From: Saccoglossus kowalevskii
Taxonomy: Eukaryota > Hemichordata > Enteropneusta > Harrimaniidae
DNA: 37,220 nt
Assembly (NCBI RefSeq): GCF_000003605.2
Contig: NW_003135342.1
Coordinates: 113,261 to 150,480, forward strand
Direction of reading: 5' to 3'
Shown piece by piece: positions 32,901 to 37,220 of this stretch; the stretch's first letter is position 1, and every line of letters starts with the position of its first letter. The position numbers and the translations under genes are program-made. The notes beneath the pieces were generated by a model that saw only the letters and a list, made by a program, of their open reading frames with translations, had not been told where the DNA came from and did no database searches.

Positions 32901-33349
32901 ATTTTTTTCAAATACTAAAAATTGTGCAAAATGTTGGGCAAAAAAAAAATGATTGTATTCAACGTGTTTATCGACCATTTTGAAAAAGATGCTTATTAAC
33001 AAAAAAGAGACTAGCATTAACTTACATAATATATCTAGTGTTACAAACACCGTGCTGGACAGCTTTAAAGATTCACCGCTGGCTTCGCACTGAATAGTCG
33101 ATCCGTCATCGTTCTTTGCTCGAGTTGCAATGTATGTCCACGTACTGACTACGCTCACTTTGCCATCTTCTGATTGTACATTGTTCGTCGTAAGTCCAGT
33201 TTCAATCTCTTGGCCGTTCCTGAACCACCGTAGCCTTGTTACCGGGTAGCTGTCTTCAGCTTGACATGACAATGTGAACACCTGTCCCTCGATGACAGGT
33301 ACCGCATCTCCAGCATTGTAACCAGCAATATAGTGCTCCCTTGGCGGCA
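5799..33349 (-). CDS. Nephrin/SYG-2-like Ig-FN3 adhesion receptor, 5'-partial, 12 exons
   Basis: The coding sequence joins minus-strand exons 33349-33026, 30610-30332, 19054-18731, 15086-14760, 12725-12423, 10878-10591, 10266-10099, 9895-9856, 8174-8119, 7989-7909, 7594-7476 and 5993-5799. All introns are GT-AG and all phases fit, giving 833 residues plus stop. Numbering from the first full codon, the domains are Ig (1-107), Ig (109-200), Ig (202-308), Ig (310-417), Ig (419-518), FN3 (520-614), transmembrane helix (about 632-657) and tail (658-833). The protein should act at the plasma membrane in cell-cell recognition. In the nephrin family, heterotypic partners are Kirrel-type receptors. 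The FN3 next to the membrane excludes Kirrel/IrreC. Vertebrate nephrin has eight Ig domains, so two or three N-terminal Ig exons and the signal peptide are probably outside the window. IgSF membership is certain; orthology to nephrin is inferred from architecture and FN3 motifs. Other Ig/FN3 receptors remain possible. Confidence 0.93.
5994..7475 (-). other. Intron 11 (1482 bp) with 36-bp minisatellite
   Basis: The donor is CAA|GTTAGT and the acceptor TTGGCAG. The intron holds the minisatellite at 6758-7231 and otherwise AT-rich sequence. A segment at 6090-6128 (AGTTTTCAACATCTTA...) resembles 2407-2450 downstream of the gene and may be a shared short repeat. Confidence 0.85.
6758..7231. repeat. 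36/37-bp minisatellite, about 13 copies
   Basis: The unit starts AAGTACCAGGATGTGTGACC and continues TTTAGGGGTCATGAAT. Units are 36 or 37 bp. Length variants come from GGGGTCA versus GGCGGTCA or GGCAGTCA. Some variants alternate (GTGCCCTTTAGGCAG then CAATATGTGTGACC, twice running near 7010-7150), which points to amplification of a two-unit block. Each typical unit contains TGACC and GGTCA as a short inverted pair. Confidence 0.95.
7476..7594 (-). CDS. Receptor exon 11: cytoplasmic, YSEV / PPSY / PPYEN motifs
   Basis: The exon is 119 nt, phase 1 in and phase 0 out, with acceptor CTTCCCAG and donor CAA|GTTAGT. It encodes a split Glu and then 39 residues (731-769). Tyr733 lies in VYSEVP, similar to the YDxV-type Nck SH2 sites of nephrin tails. 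APPSY is a PPxY motif that WW domains can bind. Tyr759 in PPYENA gives a YxN Grb2-type motif. An acidic patch (DDDE) precedes PPSY. Confidence 0.9.
7595..7908 (-). other. Intron 10 (314 bp)
   Basis: The donor is GAAG|GTAAGA and the acceptor CTTCCCAG. I see nothing else in it. Confidence 0.85.
7909..7989 (-). CDS. Receptor exon 10: cytoplasmic tail, 81 nt
   Basis: This is a phase 1-1 exon with acceptor TTAGTTTCAG and donor GAAG|GTAAGA. It encodes a split Val and residues 704-729 (TPNTLAYEVKPVMM, then a basic part and NSNYEE). It carries Tyr710 (YEVK) and Tyr727. Because its length is a multiple of three and both ends share a phase, it could be skipped without breaking the frame. Confidence 0.88.
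7990..8118 (-). other. Intron 9 (129 bp) with two CTCF-like sites
   Basis: This is the shortest intron of the gene. The donor is ACAG|GTATGT and the acceptor TTAGTTTCAG. The two CTCF-like motifs at 8048 and 8071 fill a good part of it. Confidence 0.85.
8048..8086 (-). promoter_or_regulatory. Two tandem CTCF-like motifs
   Basis: GCGCCCTCTAGTGA (8048-8061) reads TCACTAGAGGGCGC on the minus strand. GGCCCTCTGGTGGTGG (8071-8086) reads CCACCACCAGAGGGCC. Both resemble the CTCF core CCASYAGRGGGCGC and point the same way, with starts 23 bp apart. The motif could instead be part of a dispersed repeat; related GCCCTCT words occur at 2527 and 8583. Confidence 0.45.
8119..8174 (-). CDS. Receptor exon 9: proline-rich cytoplasmic segment, 56 nt
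   Basis: The exon has acceptor TTTTTGTTCCAG, donor ACAG|GTATGT, phase 2 in and phase 1 out. It encodes a split Asp and LSLSYFTRSMPPEPPLRT (685-702). MPPEPPLR is a possible SH3 ligand. Exons 8 and 9 together are 96 nt and phase 1-1, so they could be skipped only as a pair. Confidence 0.88.
8318..8527 (+). repeat. Dispersed repeat copy (AGTGGCA...AAGGGTTAA type)
   Basis: It begins AGTGGCATTCTTTCACC and ends GCTAAGGGTTAA. It shares blocks such as CTTAATTTTGGA and a terminal TCAAAATTTTTGAA-like block with the copies at 17874, 23567 and 24947. The similarity is diffuse, so this is an old copy. Confidence 0.5.
9250..9421. repeat. 31-bp tandem repeat
   Basis: The unit is GCATAAGTTAGGGATACTAG followed by ATACCATTACT. 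The last three copies (9320-9421) are nearly identical. At least one more diverged copy precedes them (TTAAGTTAGGGATATTATTT). Confidence 0.9.
9856..9895 (-). CDS. Receptor exon 8: 40-nt juxtamembrane exon
   Basis: This small exon has acceptor ATTTTTTTCAG, donor AACGA|GTAAGT, phase 1 in and phase 2 out. It encodes a split Val, SSNAADRRIDQN (672-683) and a split Asp. It is short, but both splice sites are strong and it is required to keep frame between the membrane exon and exon 9. Confidence 0.82.
9896..10098 (-). other. Intron 7 (203 bp)
   Basis: The donor is GCAG|GTGGGT and the acceptor TTTTTTTCAG. No other feature is seen. Confidence 0.82.
10099..10266 (-). CDS. Receptor exon 7: transmembrane helix
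   Basis: This 168-nt phase 1-1 exon encodes a split Leu and residues 616-670. After a short Ser/Thr/Pro stalk comes a hydrophobic run from about 632 to 657, starting IGVAIGVAVAVLAALIVVII. It is followed by Cys-Arg-Ser-Arg and further basic residues, as expected of a stop-transfer sequence facing the cytosol. Small glycines and alanines in the first half could support helix packing. Confidence 0.95.
10267..10590 (-). other. Intron 6 (324 bp)
   Basis: The donor is ACGC|GTAAGT and the acceptor TTTGTGTTTTAG. No other feature is seen. Confidence 0.85.
10591..10878 (-). CDS. Receptor exon 6: fibronectin type III domain
   Basis: This is a 288-nt phase 1-1 exon, residues 519-614. FN3 hallmarks are a Pro near the start (KPDS), the B-strand Trp541 in MITWTPGFNGG, the C-strand YYVKYRQIG, and the LYADTLYEIKVVSENSLG block. 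PGFNGG in the B-C loop matches the PGFDGG seen in nephrin FN3 domains. A stretch GQYDGDDSGW between strands is longer and more acidic than usual. Confidence 0.95.
10879..12422 (-). other. Intron 5 (1544 bp) with assembly gap
   Basis: The donor is CAAAA|GTAAGT and the acceptor GTTTCCAG. The intron is very AT-rich, with a (TA)n tract at 11091-11113 that runs into the gap. I see no exon in it. Confidence 0.8.
11091..11163. other. (TA)n tract and 50-base assembly gap
   Basis: TA repeats from 11091 to 11113 run straight into 50 N (11114-11163). The round number suggests a gap of unknown true size, caused by the microsatellite. Confidence 0.95.
12423..12725 (-). CDS. Receptor exon 5: membrane-proximal Ig domain (I-set)
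   Basis: This is a 303-nt phase 1-1 exon, residues 418-518. Canonical Ig residues are Cys443 (LICQ), Trp455 (VYWF) and Cys500 in DYGTYNCTV. NPAPQVYW is typical of nephrin-group C2/I-set domains. Two N-glycosylation sequons (NCT and NNT) lie close together at 499 and 503. The donor is GGCAAAA|GTAAGT. A GTAAGT-like sequence 4 bases further (GTGTAAGT) is an alternative but would leave a frame that does not fit exon 6. Confidence 0.95.
12726..14759 (-). other. Intron 4 (2034 bp) with CTCF-like site
   Basis: The donor is CAAT|GTAAGT and the acceptor TTTTACTTTCAG. It contains a CTCF-like motif at 14497-14510 and no recognised exon. A segment at 13510-13680 resembles the AACCCTTT-type repeat only faintly. 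Confidence 0.8.
14497..14512 (-). promoter_or_regulatory. CTCF-like motif
   Basis: GTGCCCTCTGGTGGTG reads CACCACCAGAGGGCAC on the minus strand, a very close match to the CTCF core. It has the same orientation as the pair at 8048-8086, about 6.4 kb away. Confidence 0.45.
14760..15086 (-). CDS. Receptor exon 4: Ig domain with extra cysteine pair
   Basis: This is a 327-nt phase 1-1 exon, residues 309-417. The core is Cys338 (LMCT), Trp351 (IRWYRDG) and Cys395 (YHCSAF). Two more cysteines stand at 317, near the N-terminus, and 341, in the C-x-x-C of CTSCSSSPAASIRW. The preceding domain has the same arrangement, so a second disulfide from the A strand to the B strand is likely. The C-C' region is typical, and GGKVTAQEITLTV forms the E strand. 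Confidence 0.95.
16903..17080. repeat. Diverged tandem pair, 131-bp spacing
   Basis: TTCCCATGATGCA occurs at 16903 and 17034. Both are followed by an AGTGAAAACATTGCAAAATGACA-like block with a few changes and a 5-bp deletion in the second copy. Confidence 0.6.
17874..18023 (+). repeat. Dispersed repeat copy
   Basis: It reads TTTCACTGCCAGACTTTCGC at the start. It shares GAACCCTAATTTTGGA and a terminal ACTCAAAAAATTTTGCC block with the copies at 23567 and 24947. It is degraded. Confidence 0.45.
18731..19054 (-). CDS. Receptor exon 3: Ig domain with extra cysteine pair
   Basis: This is a 324-nt phase 1-1 exon, residues 201-308. It begins FPPSC. Core residues are Cys224 (LTCS), Trp237 (IIWKKG) and Cys286 (IQCFGR). 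Extra cysteines stand at 205 and 227, in the motif CSVCSSNPAASIIW. The similarity to CTSCSSSPAASIRW in the next exon suggests a tandem domain duplication. Acceptor TTTTTTTTCAG and donor CT|GTAAGT are strong. Confidence 0.95.
22545..22708 (+). mobile_element. TACTGT-family MITE, 3' truncated
   Basis: The left end CACTGTAAAATACTTTATTT is intact apart from its second base, and the interior (AAACCCAGCGAATATACC...CCATACAAAACACCC) is recognisable. The right terminal inverted repeat is missing. Confidence 0.8.
23567..23740 (+). repeat. Dispersed repeat copy (TAACCCTTT type)
   Basis: It aligns over about 165 bp with 24947-25115, at roughly 70% by eye. Shared blocks are TAACCCTTT, TTTTTCCCGC, TTTTCACT and AAAAGTTTGTCAAATTTT. 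No coding capacity is visible. I infer an old non-autonomous transposon. Confidence 0.7.
23789..23992 (+). mobile_element. TACTGT-family MITE, full length (204 bp)
   Basis: It begins TACTGTATATTACTTTATTT and ends AAATAAAGTATTTCACAGTA. The interior matches the copies at 31776 and 36819. It is more diverged than the copy at 36819. Confidence 0.88.
24947..25115 (+). repeat. Dispersed repeat copy (TAACCCTTT type)
   Basis: It starts TTTAACCCTTTTAGTGGCAG and runs through ATTTTTCCCGCCCAAAATTC to AAAAGTTTGTCAAATTTTAT. It is the best-preserved copy of this family in the window. Confidence 0.7.
26665..26833. repeat. 20-bp direct repeat, 148 bp apart
   Basis: AACAGTGAATTGTGGGTAAA is identical at 26665 and 26813. 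Related words (GCATTGTGGATG, TTAATTGTGGATAAAG) lie between, suggesting a decayed tandem repeat. Confidence 0.55.
28805..29016. mobile_element. Diverged TACTGT...ACAGTA MITE (212 bp)
   Basis: The ends are TACTGTGAAGGGGTTAATTA and AATTAGTCATTTTACAGTA. The inverted repeats extend about 38 bp with gaps of similarity: AATT, TTCACTG and GTTT are shared. The interior motif AAACCCAGTGAATA resembles AATCCAGCGAATA of the main family. It is the same length as the main family but clearly a separate subfamily. Confidence 0.7.
29943..30040. repeat. 52-bp tandem duplication, two diverged copies
   Basis: AGTTAGATTATATCACTTTG at 29961 recurs as AGTTAGATTCATATCACTTT at 30013. Both are preceded by a CCCTA-rich stretch. 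Confidence 0.65.
30187..30211. repeat. (TTTG)n microsatellite
   Basis: Six consecutive tetranucleotides are found just 120 bp inside the donor side of intron 2. Confidence 0.9.
30332..30610 (-). CDS. Receptor exon 2: Ig domain
   Basis: This is a 279-nt phase 1-1 exon, residues 108-200, beginning YPPTDI after the split Tyr. Core residues are Cys133 (VVCSSSGG), Trp146 (VSWWKG) and Cys178 (SYTCVSS). At 93 residues it is the shortest Ig domain here, with a reduced C'-D region. NGESYTC replaces the usual D-x-G-x-Y-x-C turn. Acceptor TTCTTACATAG and donor CT|GTAAGT. Confidence 0.95.
30611..33025 (-). other. Intron 1 of the visible part (2415 bp)
   Basis: The donor is AT|GTAAGT and the acceptor CTTACATAG. 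It holds a full MITE copy (31776-31987). A stretch at 32000-32160 may be a further degraded copy of the dispersed AACCCTTT-type repeat. A plus-strand acceptor-like TTTTTACAG at about 31276 precedes a short open frame, which I did not accept as a gene. Confidence 0.8.
31776..31987 (+). mobile_element. TACTGT-family MITE, full length (212 bp)
   Basis: It begins TACTGTAAAATATTTTATTT and ends AAATAAAGTATTTTACAGTA. The interior contains GAAGGAATGATTCAGTGAAA and CCATACAAAACACCC-like blocks shared with other copies. TA at both outer edges fits a TA target. Confidence 0.92.
33026..33349 (-). CDS. Receptor exon 1 of the visible part: Ig domain
   Basis: This is a 324-nt phase 1-1 exon, residues 1-107 in my numbering. 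The first codon is split with an exon not seen. It begins PPREHYIAGY. Core residues are Cys28 (LSCQ), Trp41 (LRWFRNGQ) and Cys87 (IQCEAS). The sequence EGQVFTLSCQAEDSYPVTRL is typical of a C2-set domain of the nephrin group. The intron acceptor TTCTCATTTAAG is weak in pyrimidines but placed correctly. Confidence 0.94.
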
Positions 33350-34803
33350 CTTAAATGAGAAGGAAAAAAACGTGGATGAAAATTTATCAAAAGTTTGAGA
33401 ACAAACAAAAAAAAATTGATTTCTATGCAAATTAACTTTCCAAGCTGCCTGTTGAAAAATTCTAAAAAAAAAACATTAAAAAAAAACGTATTATTTCCTT
33501 TATATATAGCTATGTTTTTAATAATAGTTAATTTTTTAATTGAAAGTGATAATTTATCTTAGCATATTAATATCTGATTGAAGAAAAATTGTTTTCTACG
33601 TTATATCTTCAGTTTTTATAAGGACCATAAGATAATATAACAGGAGGTAGAGGGGTATTGTAGTGATTTTCAAAATACATCCTCATCACAGGAAGTGACA
33701 TCATATTTATTTTTGTAATCCCATAATCCATGCAGACAGGAAATGATGTCAAAGGGAGAAAAAAAGGAGTATAATTTGACTCCAATTACAAACTCTAGAA
33801 TGAAATATAGAGGTGCATCCAGACAATAATTCACAGAAATCAATTATGTCGTACATTATTTTTAACAACTAGCTTTACAGATGCATTAATGTTTTAAAAG
33901 TGGGTTTGTTTTGATTGGATAATAATAGGGCAGCACTATGACACTGATGTTCAATATCTATACTCATTATCTCAATCTTTTCGATGGAATCGGTAAACTC
34001 TTGAGGACAAATGTCAAAGGATAACCCCACAAAATTGATGTTTCAGTTTGTTATTCGATTGACAAGGTTACAGCATGCAGAATCAATAGAAAAGCTGCCA
34101 AGTTCAATAAGCCCCACACATTGGATGCCTTCATTCCCATCGCTACAATGGAATATTCCATCTACAGATGTTCACTGAACCATACGGTTGATAATTGCAT
34201 TCTATCGGCATGGCAATGTGAAAGAAACTTTTTTTTTGTCTCAGCGTTGCTTTGTTAATACCAATGACCTCCAAATAAGATTTAGAGCTAGACATAACTT
34301 TTATTTACGCAGCGTTCGCTTCGCGGACTATTCAGATATGGTCACAAGCTCGAACAAAGAACGAGGTACAATCACAAAAACTAACAGGTGATAAGTTTTT
34401 ACGTCTGCAGTGGTATTTAATGGATCTAATCTAAATAGGGTTAAAAGTTGGCCTTATTGACAGTAAACCCCAGTCAATGGAGCTGTCAATTACCAATGAA
34501 CAAACCACCAGTCTTTGGTGATAAACAAATTTTTACACATGATCGAAAAAGCACAACATTGCGGGAATATGGATTGAAGTTTAGAAAAGCTGGAAAGATT
34601 ATCAACAAATTTAATTTCAAATAAATTCATGAAATTCAAAACATATGTTGGGAGTATTTTTTTTTTTTTATTTTTGATGCAGATCAAAACCATTTCAATA
34701 CAGAATGAGAAGTTTTGTCTGTATAGTCAAGCTATAGCTCTCAATGTGGTTGGTTCCAAAGAATGTAGTTGTTCATTTTGCAGAAATCAGCAACTGATTC
34801 AGA

Positions 34804-34832
34804 AGATGATGATGATGATGATGATGATGATG
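34804..34832. repeat. (GAT)n microsatellite
   Basis: About nine GAT triplets in a row. Open frames across it on both strands are trivial (poly-Met, poly-Ser). Confidence 0.93.
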
Positions 34833-36026
34833 CAGGAAGTCTTTTATAGTACACAGAGGATGAAGAAGCACATGAGGATGAGAATTCATACTGTCCCCCC
34901 AACCGATAAAAAGCAATTCTGACTAACAGAAAATAGCATGTAAGGTGACCAGTATGCATTTACTGCCGAGTGAGAAATCAGCTTGGGGGATCTAAACCGC
35001 AATCTGTTGCACGGTGAGCACTGCTAACCACTGTCAAATCAAGTCAGATCTTGATTGAACCTAAAATCATGATTTTTCAAAATGCATTGTTGTCATAGCA
35101 ACCAGTTCCAAAGAGAGAGCCTGTACCTCCTTAGCTTCCCGATCGATGAGTATTTCCCATCACGCACTTGGATAAATAATGGTCACCTCATCTTTAGTAC
35201 GAACACACATACAAAACCAAAATAACATTGCAATGTTTCGTTTCTAACATGCACTCCAGCTTCTACTTATAAACTCCATTGTTACTCACAAGTGAGGCAA
35301 AAAAAAAGAAAACATTCTTGGATGAGAATTAATCAAGGTTTCCCTGAAGCAAAAATGATGCAATCAACAAACACCAAAAGAGGAGGAGAGATGCAGATTC
35401 TCAAGTTGTGCATGCAACAATAGAGAGGCTTAATGTGAAAGACCAATTTTTCGCTTTACCAGTTTCTATAAGAACCAGTTGCCAGGCAGTGGCTTTATGT
35501 TTTATTTGGCGATATCGACAGCGAATAATTTCAGCTTTGACACTTGCGCTATAGACGATACCGGTCATGCGTGTGATGTAATTGGCCAATGACAATGGAG
35601 ACCCGACTAAATCCACATGACAGAAGATTCTCACACACTGAAGTTTTGTTTCCAGACGTACAGAGAAACATCTAAATTCCCACTGAGCATCTCATTCATT
35701 TTTTTTTAATTTATCGTAGCTTCTTTATATCTGTGTACTTGTTGTAGTCGGTGCTGATCAAAGAGATATAGTGTCAGGGTTGTTTATTTAAAAAGTTTAA
35801 TGGAAATACCCCGAGGGAGGACTGGATACCGACACCACACAGATTGTTAATCACGAAAAGTAATTTTCAGCCAGGGAAAGTTAATGGGATCTAGTCAAGG
35901 CTAATTACCAGTGATGACTTTCCAGATACCAGTTCTATTGACTAGAAGAATCATCGCCTAAAACAGATGTCAGTCAGCTGCTGATCCCAAATTACTGCTA
36001 GATCACTGGGTTTTATTGAGAAGGCC

Positions 36027-36275
36027 AAAATTGGAGTAAAGTATTTACAACAATCACAATCTTGATTTCCACAGACTCAACTTGAGTGAAATGTCCATTA
36101 TGCAAATTATGTGTAGCTATCACGTCCCATGCCTGTCTCCATGGAAATGAAAAATTGGAGTAAAGTATTTACAACAATCATAATCTTGATATTCCACTGA
36201 TTCAACTTGAGTGAAATGTCCATTATGCAAATTATGTGTAGCCATCAAGTCCCAAGCTTGTCTCCATGGAAATGA
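36027..36275. repeat. 124-bp tandem duplication with POU octamers
   Basis: Copy one spans 36027-36150 and copy two 36151-36275, with about eight differences and one 1-bp indel. The central 41 bp, from TCAACTTGAGTGAAATGTCC to the bases after the octamer, are identical. Each copy contains ATTATGCAAATTATG, which includes the octamer ATGCAAAT. Confidence 0.93.
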
Positions 36276-36499
36276 AAAATGTTGTGATTTCTGGAATCCA
36301 TTTTGAATTTCACAATTCTCATGTGGTGTAATTTTGATTTAATGTTTACAGTTTCAGTAGTGTGCTTCTGAAACACCGTTGTTTTTTTGGACATGATTGA
36401 CAGAATCCACGATATTTTGCAAATCTGGTTTGCATTTTATCTACGGTAAGAGAAAGCTTGCAATTTAATATCTCTATATGTACATAGAGTAAAAGCACA

Positions 36500-36597
36500 T
36501 ACTGTAGAATACTTTATTTTCTCTAATGAGATGATGAATCAGTGAAAATAAAATCCAGCGAAAATTAATTCCAGCTAAAATAAAGTATTTTACAGTA
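36500..36597 (+). mobile_element. TACTGT-family MITE, internally deleted (98 bp)
   Basis: Both ends are present (TACTGTAGAATACTTTATTT and AAATAAAGTATTTTACAGTA) but about 115 bp of interior are missing. The junction CCAGCGAAAATTAATTCC fits a deletion between two CAGCGAA words that flank this part in the full copy at 36819. Confidence 0.9.
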
Positions 36598-36818
36598 TGT
36601 ATTAGTATTGAAATCGTAGATCAAACGCACAACAACAACAAACATGATATAACAGATGAGAAAAAAATGGAAAAATTCAACTTTCAACTAAGATATATAG
36701 CAGATAATAATTGGTAATCATTGTCCTGAGGAACTATTAAAAATAGCTAGACAAATGTTTAGATCTATATAGCTATATATTGATAGCATTTTATTCTCCT
36801 ATACTATCGATAATGAGC

Positions 36819-37032
36819 TACTGTAAAATACTTTATTTTCGCTTGGAATTGATTTTCGCTATTTTCGCTGAAGGAATGAATCGGTGAAAATAAAATCCAG
36901 CGAATATACCTTTTTTCCTATATTTTACATTCAACTTGTCAAAAATCTGTGAAAATAAAAATTCCATACAAAACACCCATTACGTCTTTTCAGCGAAAAT
37001 TAATTCCAGCTAAAATAAAGTATTTTACAGTA
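36819..37032 (+). mobile_element. TACTGT-family MITE, best full copy (214 bp)
   Basis: The outer 21 bp on each side, TACTGTAAAATACTTTATTT plus one T, are perfect inverted repeats. Similarity continues to about 41 bp with one indel (GCTTGGAATTGATTTTCGCT against GCTGGAATTAATTTTCGCT). No coding capacity is visible. TA at both edges suggests a TA target duplication, as for Tc1/mariner-type elements, but the superfamily is not proven. Confidence 0.93.
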
Positions 37033-37220
37033 TTGTTCAAAACCACTAGCAATCTTGAAATATTAACCAAATAAACCAAATATTAACTACTATATATTAT
37101 ATTTATCGGCCCGAGCAGCATTTATTAGTTGACAGCTTTCAACTATATACTTAATTTTTTTTTTCAAGCAAGTAAAAACTGTCTAAAATGCTGTATTTCC
37201 CCCACACAAATTTAGCACCG

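Larger units (their letters stand above)
33350..37220 (-). other. Probable upstream intron, no exon recognised
   Basis: Exon 33026-33349 begins in phase 1, so an upstream exon must exist. I could not find one with an Ig signature or signal peptide up to the right edge. The stretch holds a GAT microsatellite, a 124-bp tandem duplication and two MITE copies. A word ACAGGAAGTGACATCAT at 33688 resembles a composite ETS-CRE site. Confidence 0.65.

Noticed and set aside
5799-33349. Kirrel/IrreC or Dscam identity for the receptor
   Set aside because: Kirrel-type proteins lack an FN3 domain. Dscam has several FN3 domains. Here a single FN3 lies between the last Ig domain and the membrane.
34629-34959. 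Open frames over the GAT microsatellite (poly-Met, poly-Ser)
   Set aside because: They are a direct result of the triplet repeat.
35401-35634. 77-codon minus-strand frame as a possible upstream exon of the receptor
   Set aside because: It has no Ig cysteine/tryptophan pattern and no signal peptide, and no fitting phase 1 donor was seen.
1-37220. tRNA, rRNA, CRISPR array, operon or bacterial features
   Set aside because: No cloverleaf, rRNA block or spacer-repeat array was seen, and the exon-intron gene shows that the DNA is eukaryotic nuclear.

Overview
The window is animal (metazoan) nuclear DNA. It is AT-rich, has long non-coding stretches full of short dispersed repeats, and contains one 50-base assembly gap (11114-11163). 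The only gene I can support is a multi-exon gene on the minus strand whose introns all follow GT-AG. The domain content and repeat style suggest a marine invertebrate, possibly a deuterostome such as an echinoderm, hemichordate or cephalochordate. I cannot name the species, and that taxonomic guess is weak.

The gene runs from 33349 down to its stop codon at 5799. Twelve exons join without any phase conflict and encode the last 833 residues of a single-pass adhesion receptor: five immunoglobulin domains, one fibronectin type III domain, a transmembrane helix and a cytoplasmic tail of about 175 residues. Each extracellular domain lies on one phase 1-1 exon. Tandem Ig domains, then a single FN3 with a PGFxGG motif, then a membrane helix and a tyrosine-rich tail, is the layout of the nephrin / SYG-2 / Sticks-and-stones / Hibris group. 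Kirrel/IrreC proteins lack the FN3. The signal peptide and further N-terminal Ig domains must lie beyond 37220 or in exons I did not recognise. The tail carries candidate SH2, WW and PDZ ligands (YSEV, PPSY, YENA, YQNM and a C-terminal GVYV).

Layout: 1-1222 is a 21-bp satellite with a higher-order pattern, cut by the window's left edge. 1223-5632 has no recognisable gene but holds inverted repeats (1515/2033, 3135-3355, 4022-4110) and a 40-bp tandem repeat. 5633-33349 is the receptor gene and its short 3' UTR. Its introns contain a 36-bp minisatellite (6758-7231), a 31-bp minisatellite (9250-9421), three CTCF-like sites (8048, 8071, 14497), an 11.3-kb intron (19055-30331) and several MITE-like elements. 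33350-37220 is probably an upstream intron; it contains a 124-bp tandem duplication and two more MITE copies.

The most distinctive repeat is a non-autonomous element of about 204-214 bp with TACTGT...ACAGTA ends. It occurs as three full copies, one truncated copy and one internally deleted copy, all in the same orientation, plus one diverged relative. I found no RNA gene, CRISPR array or second convincing protein gene, and nothing that I can honestly call a new biological system. The best leads are the receptor's tail motifs, the extra cysteines of its third and fourth domains, the MITE family, and the CTCF-like sites.
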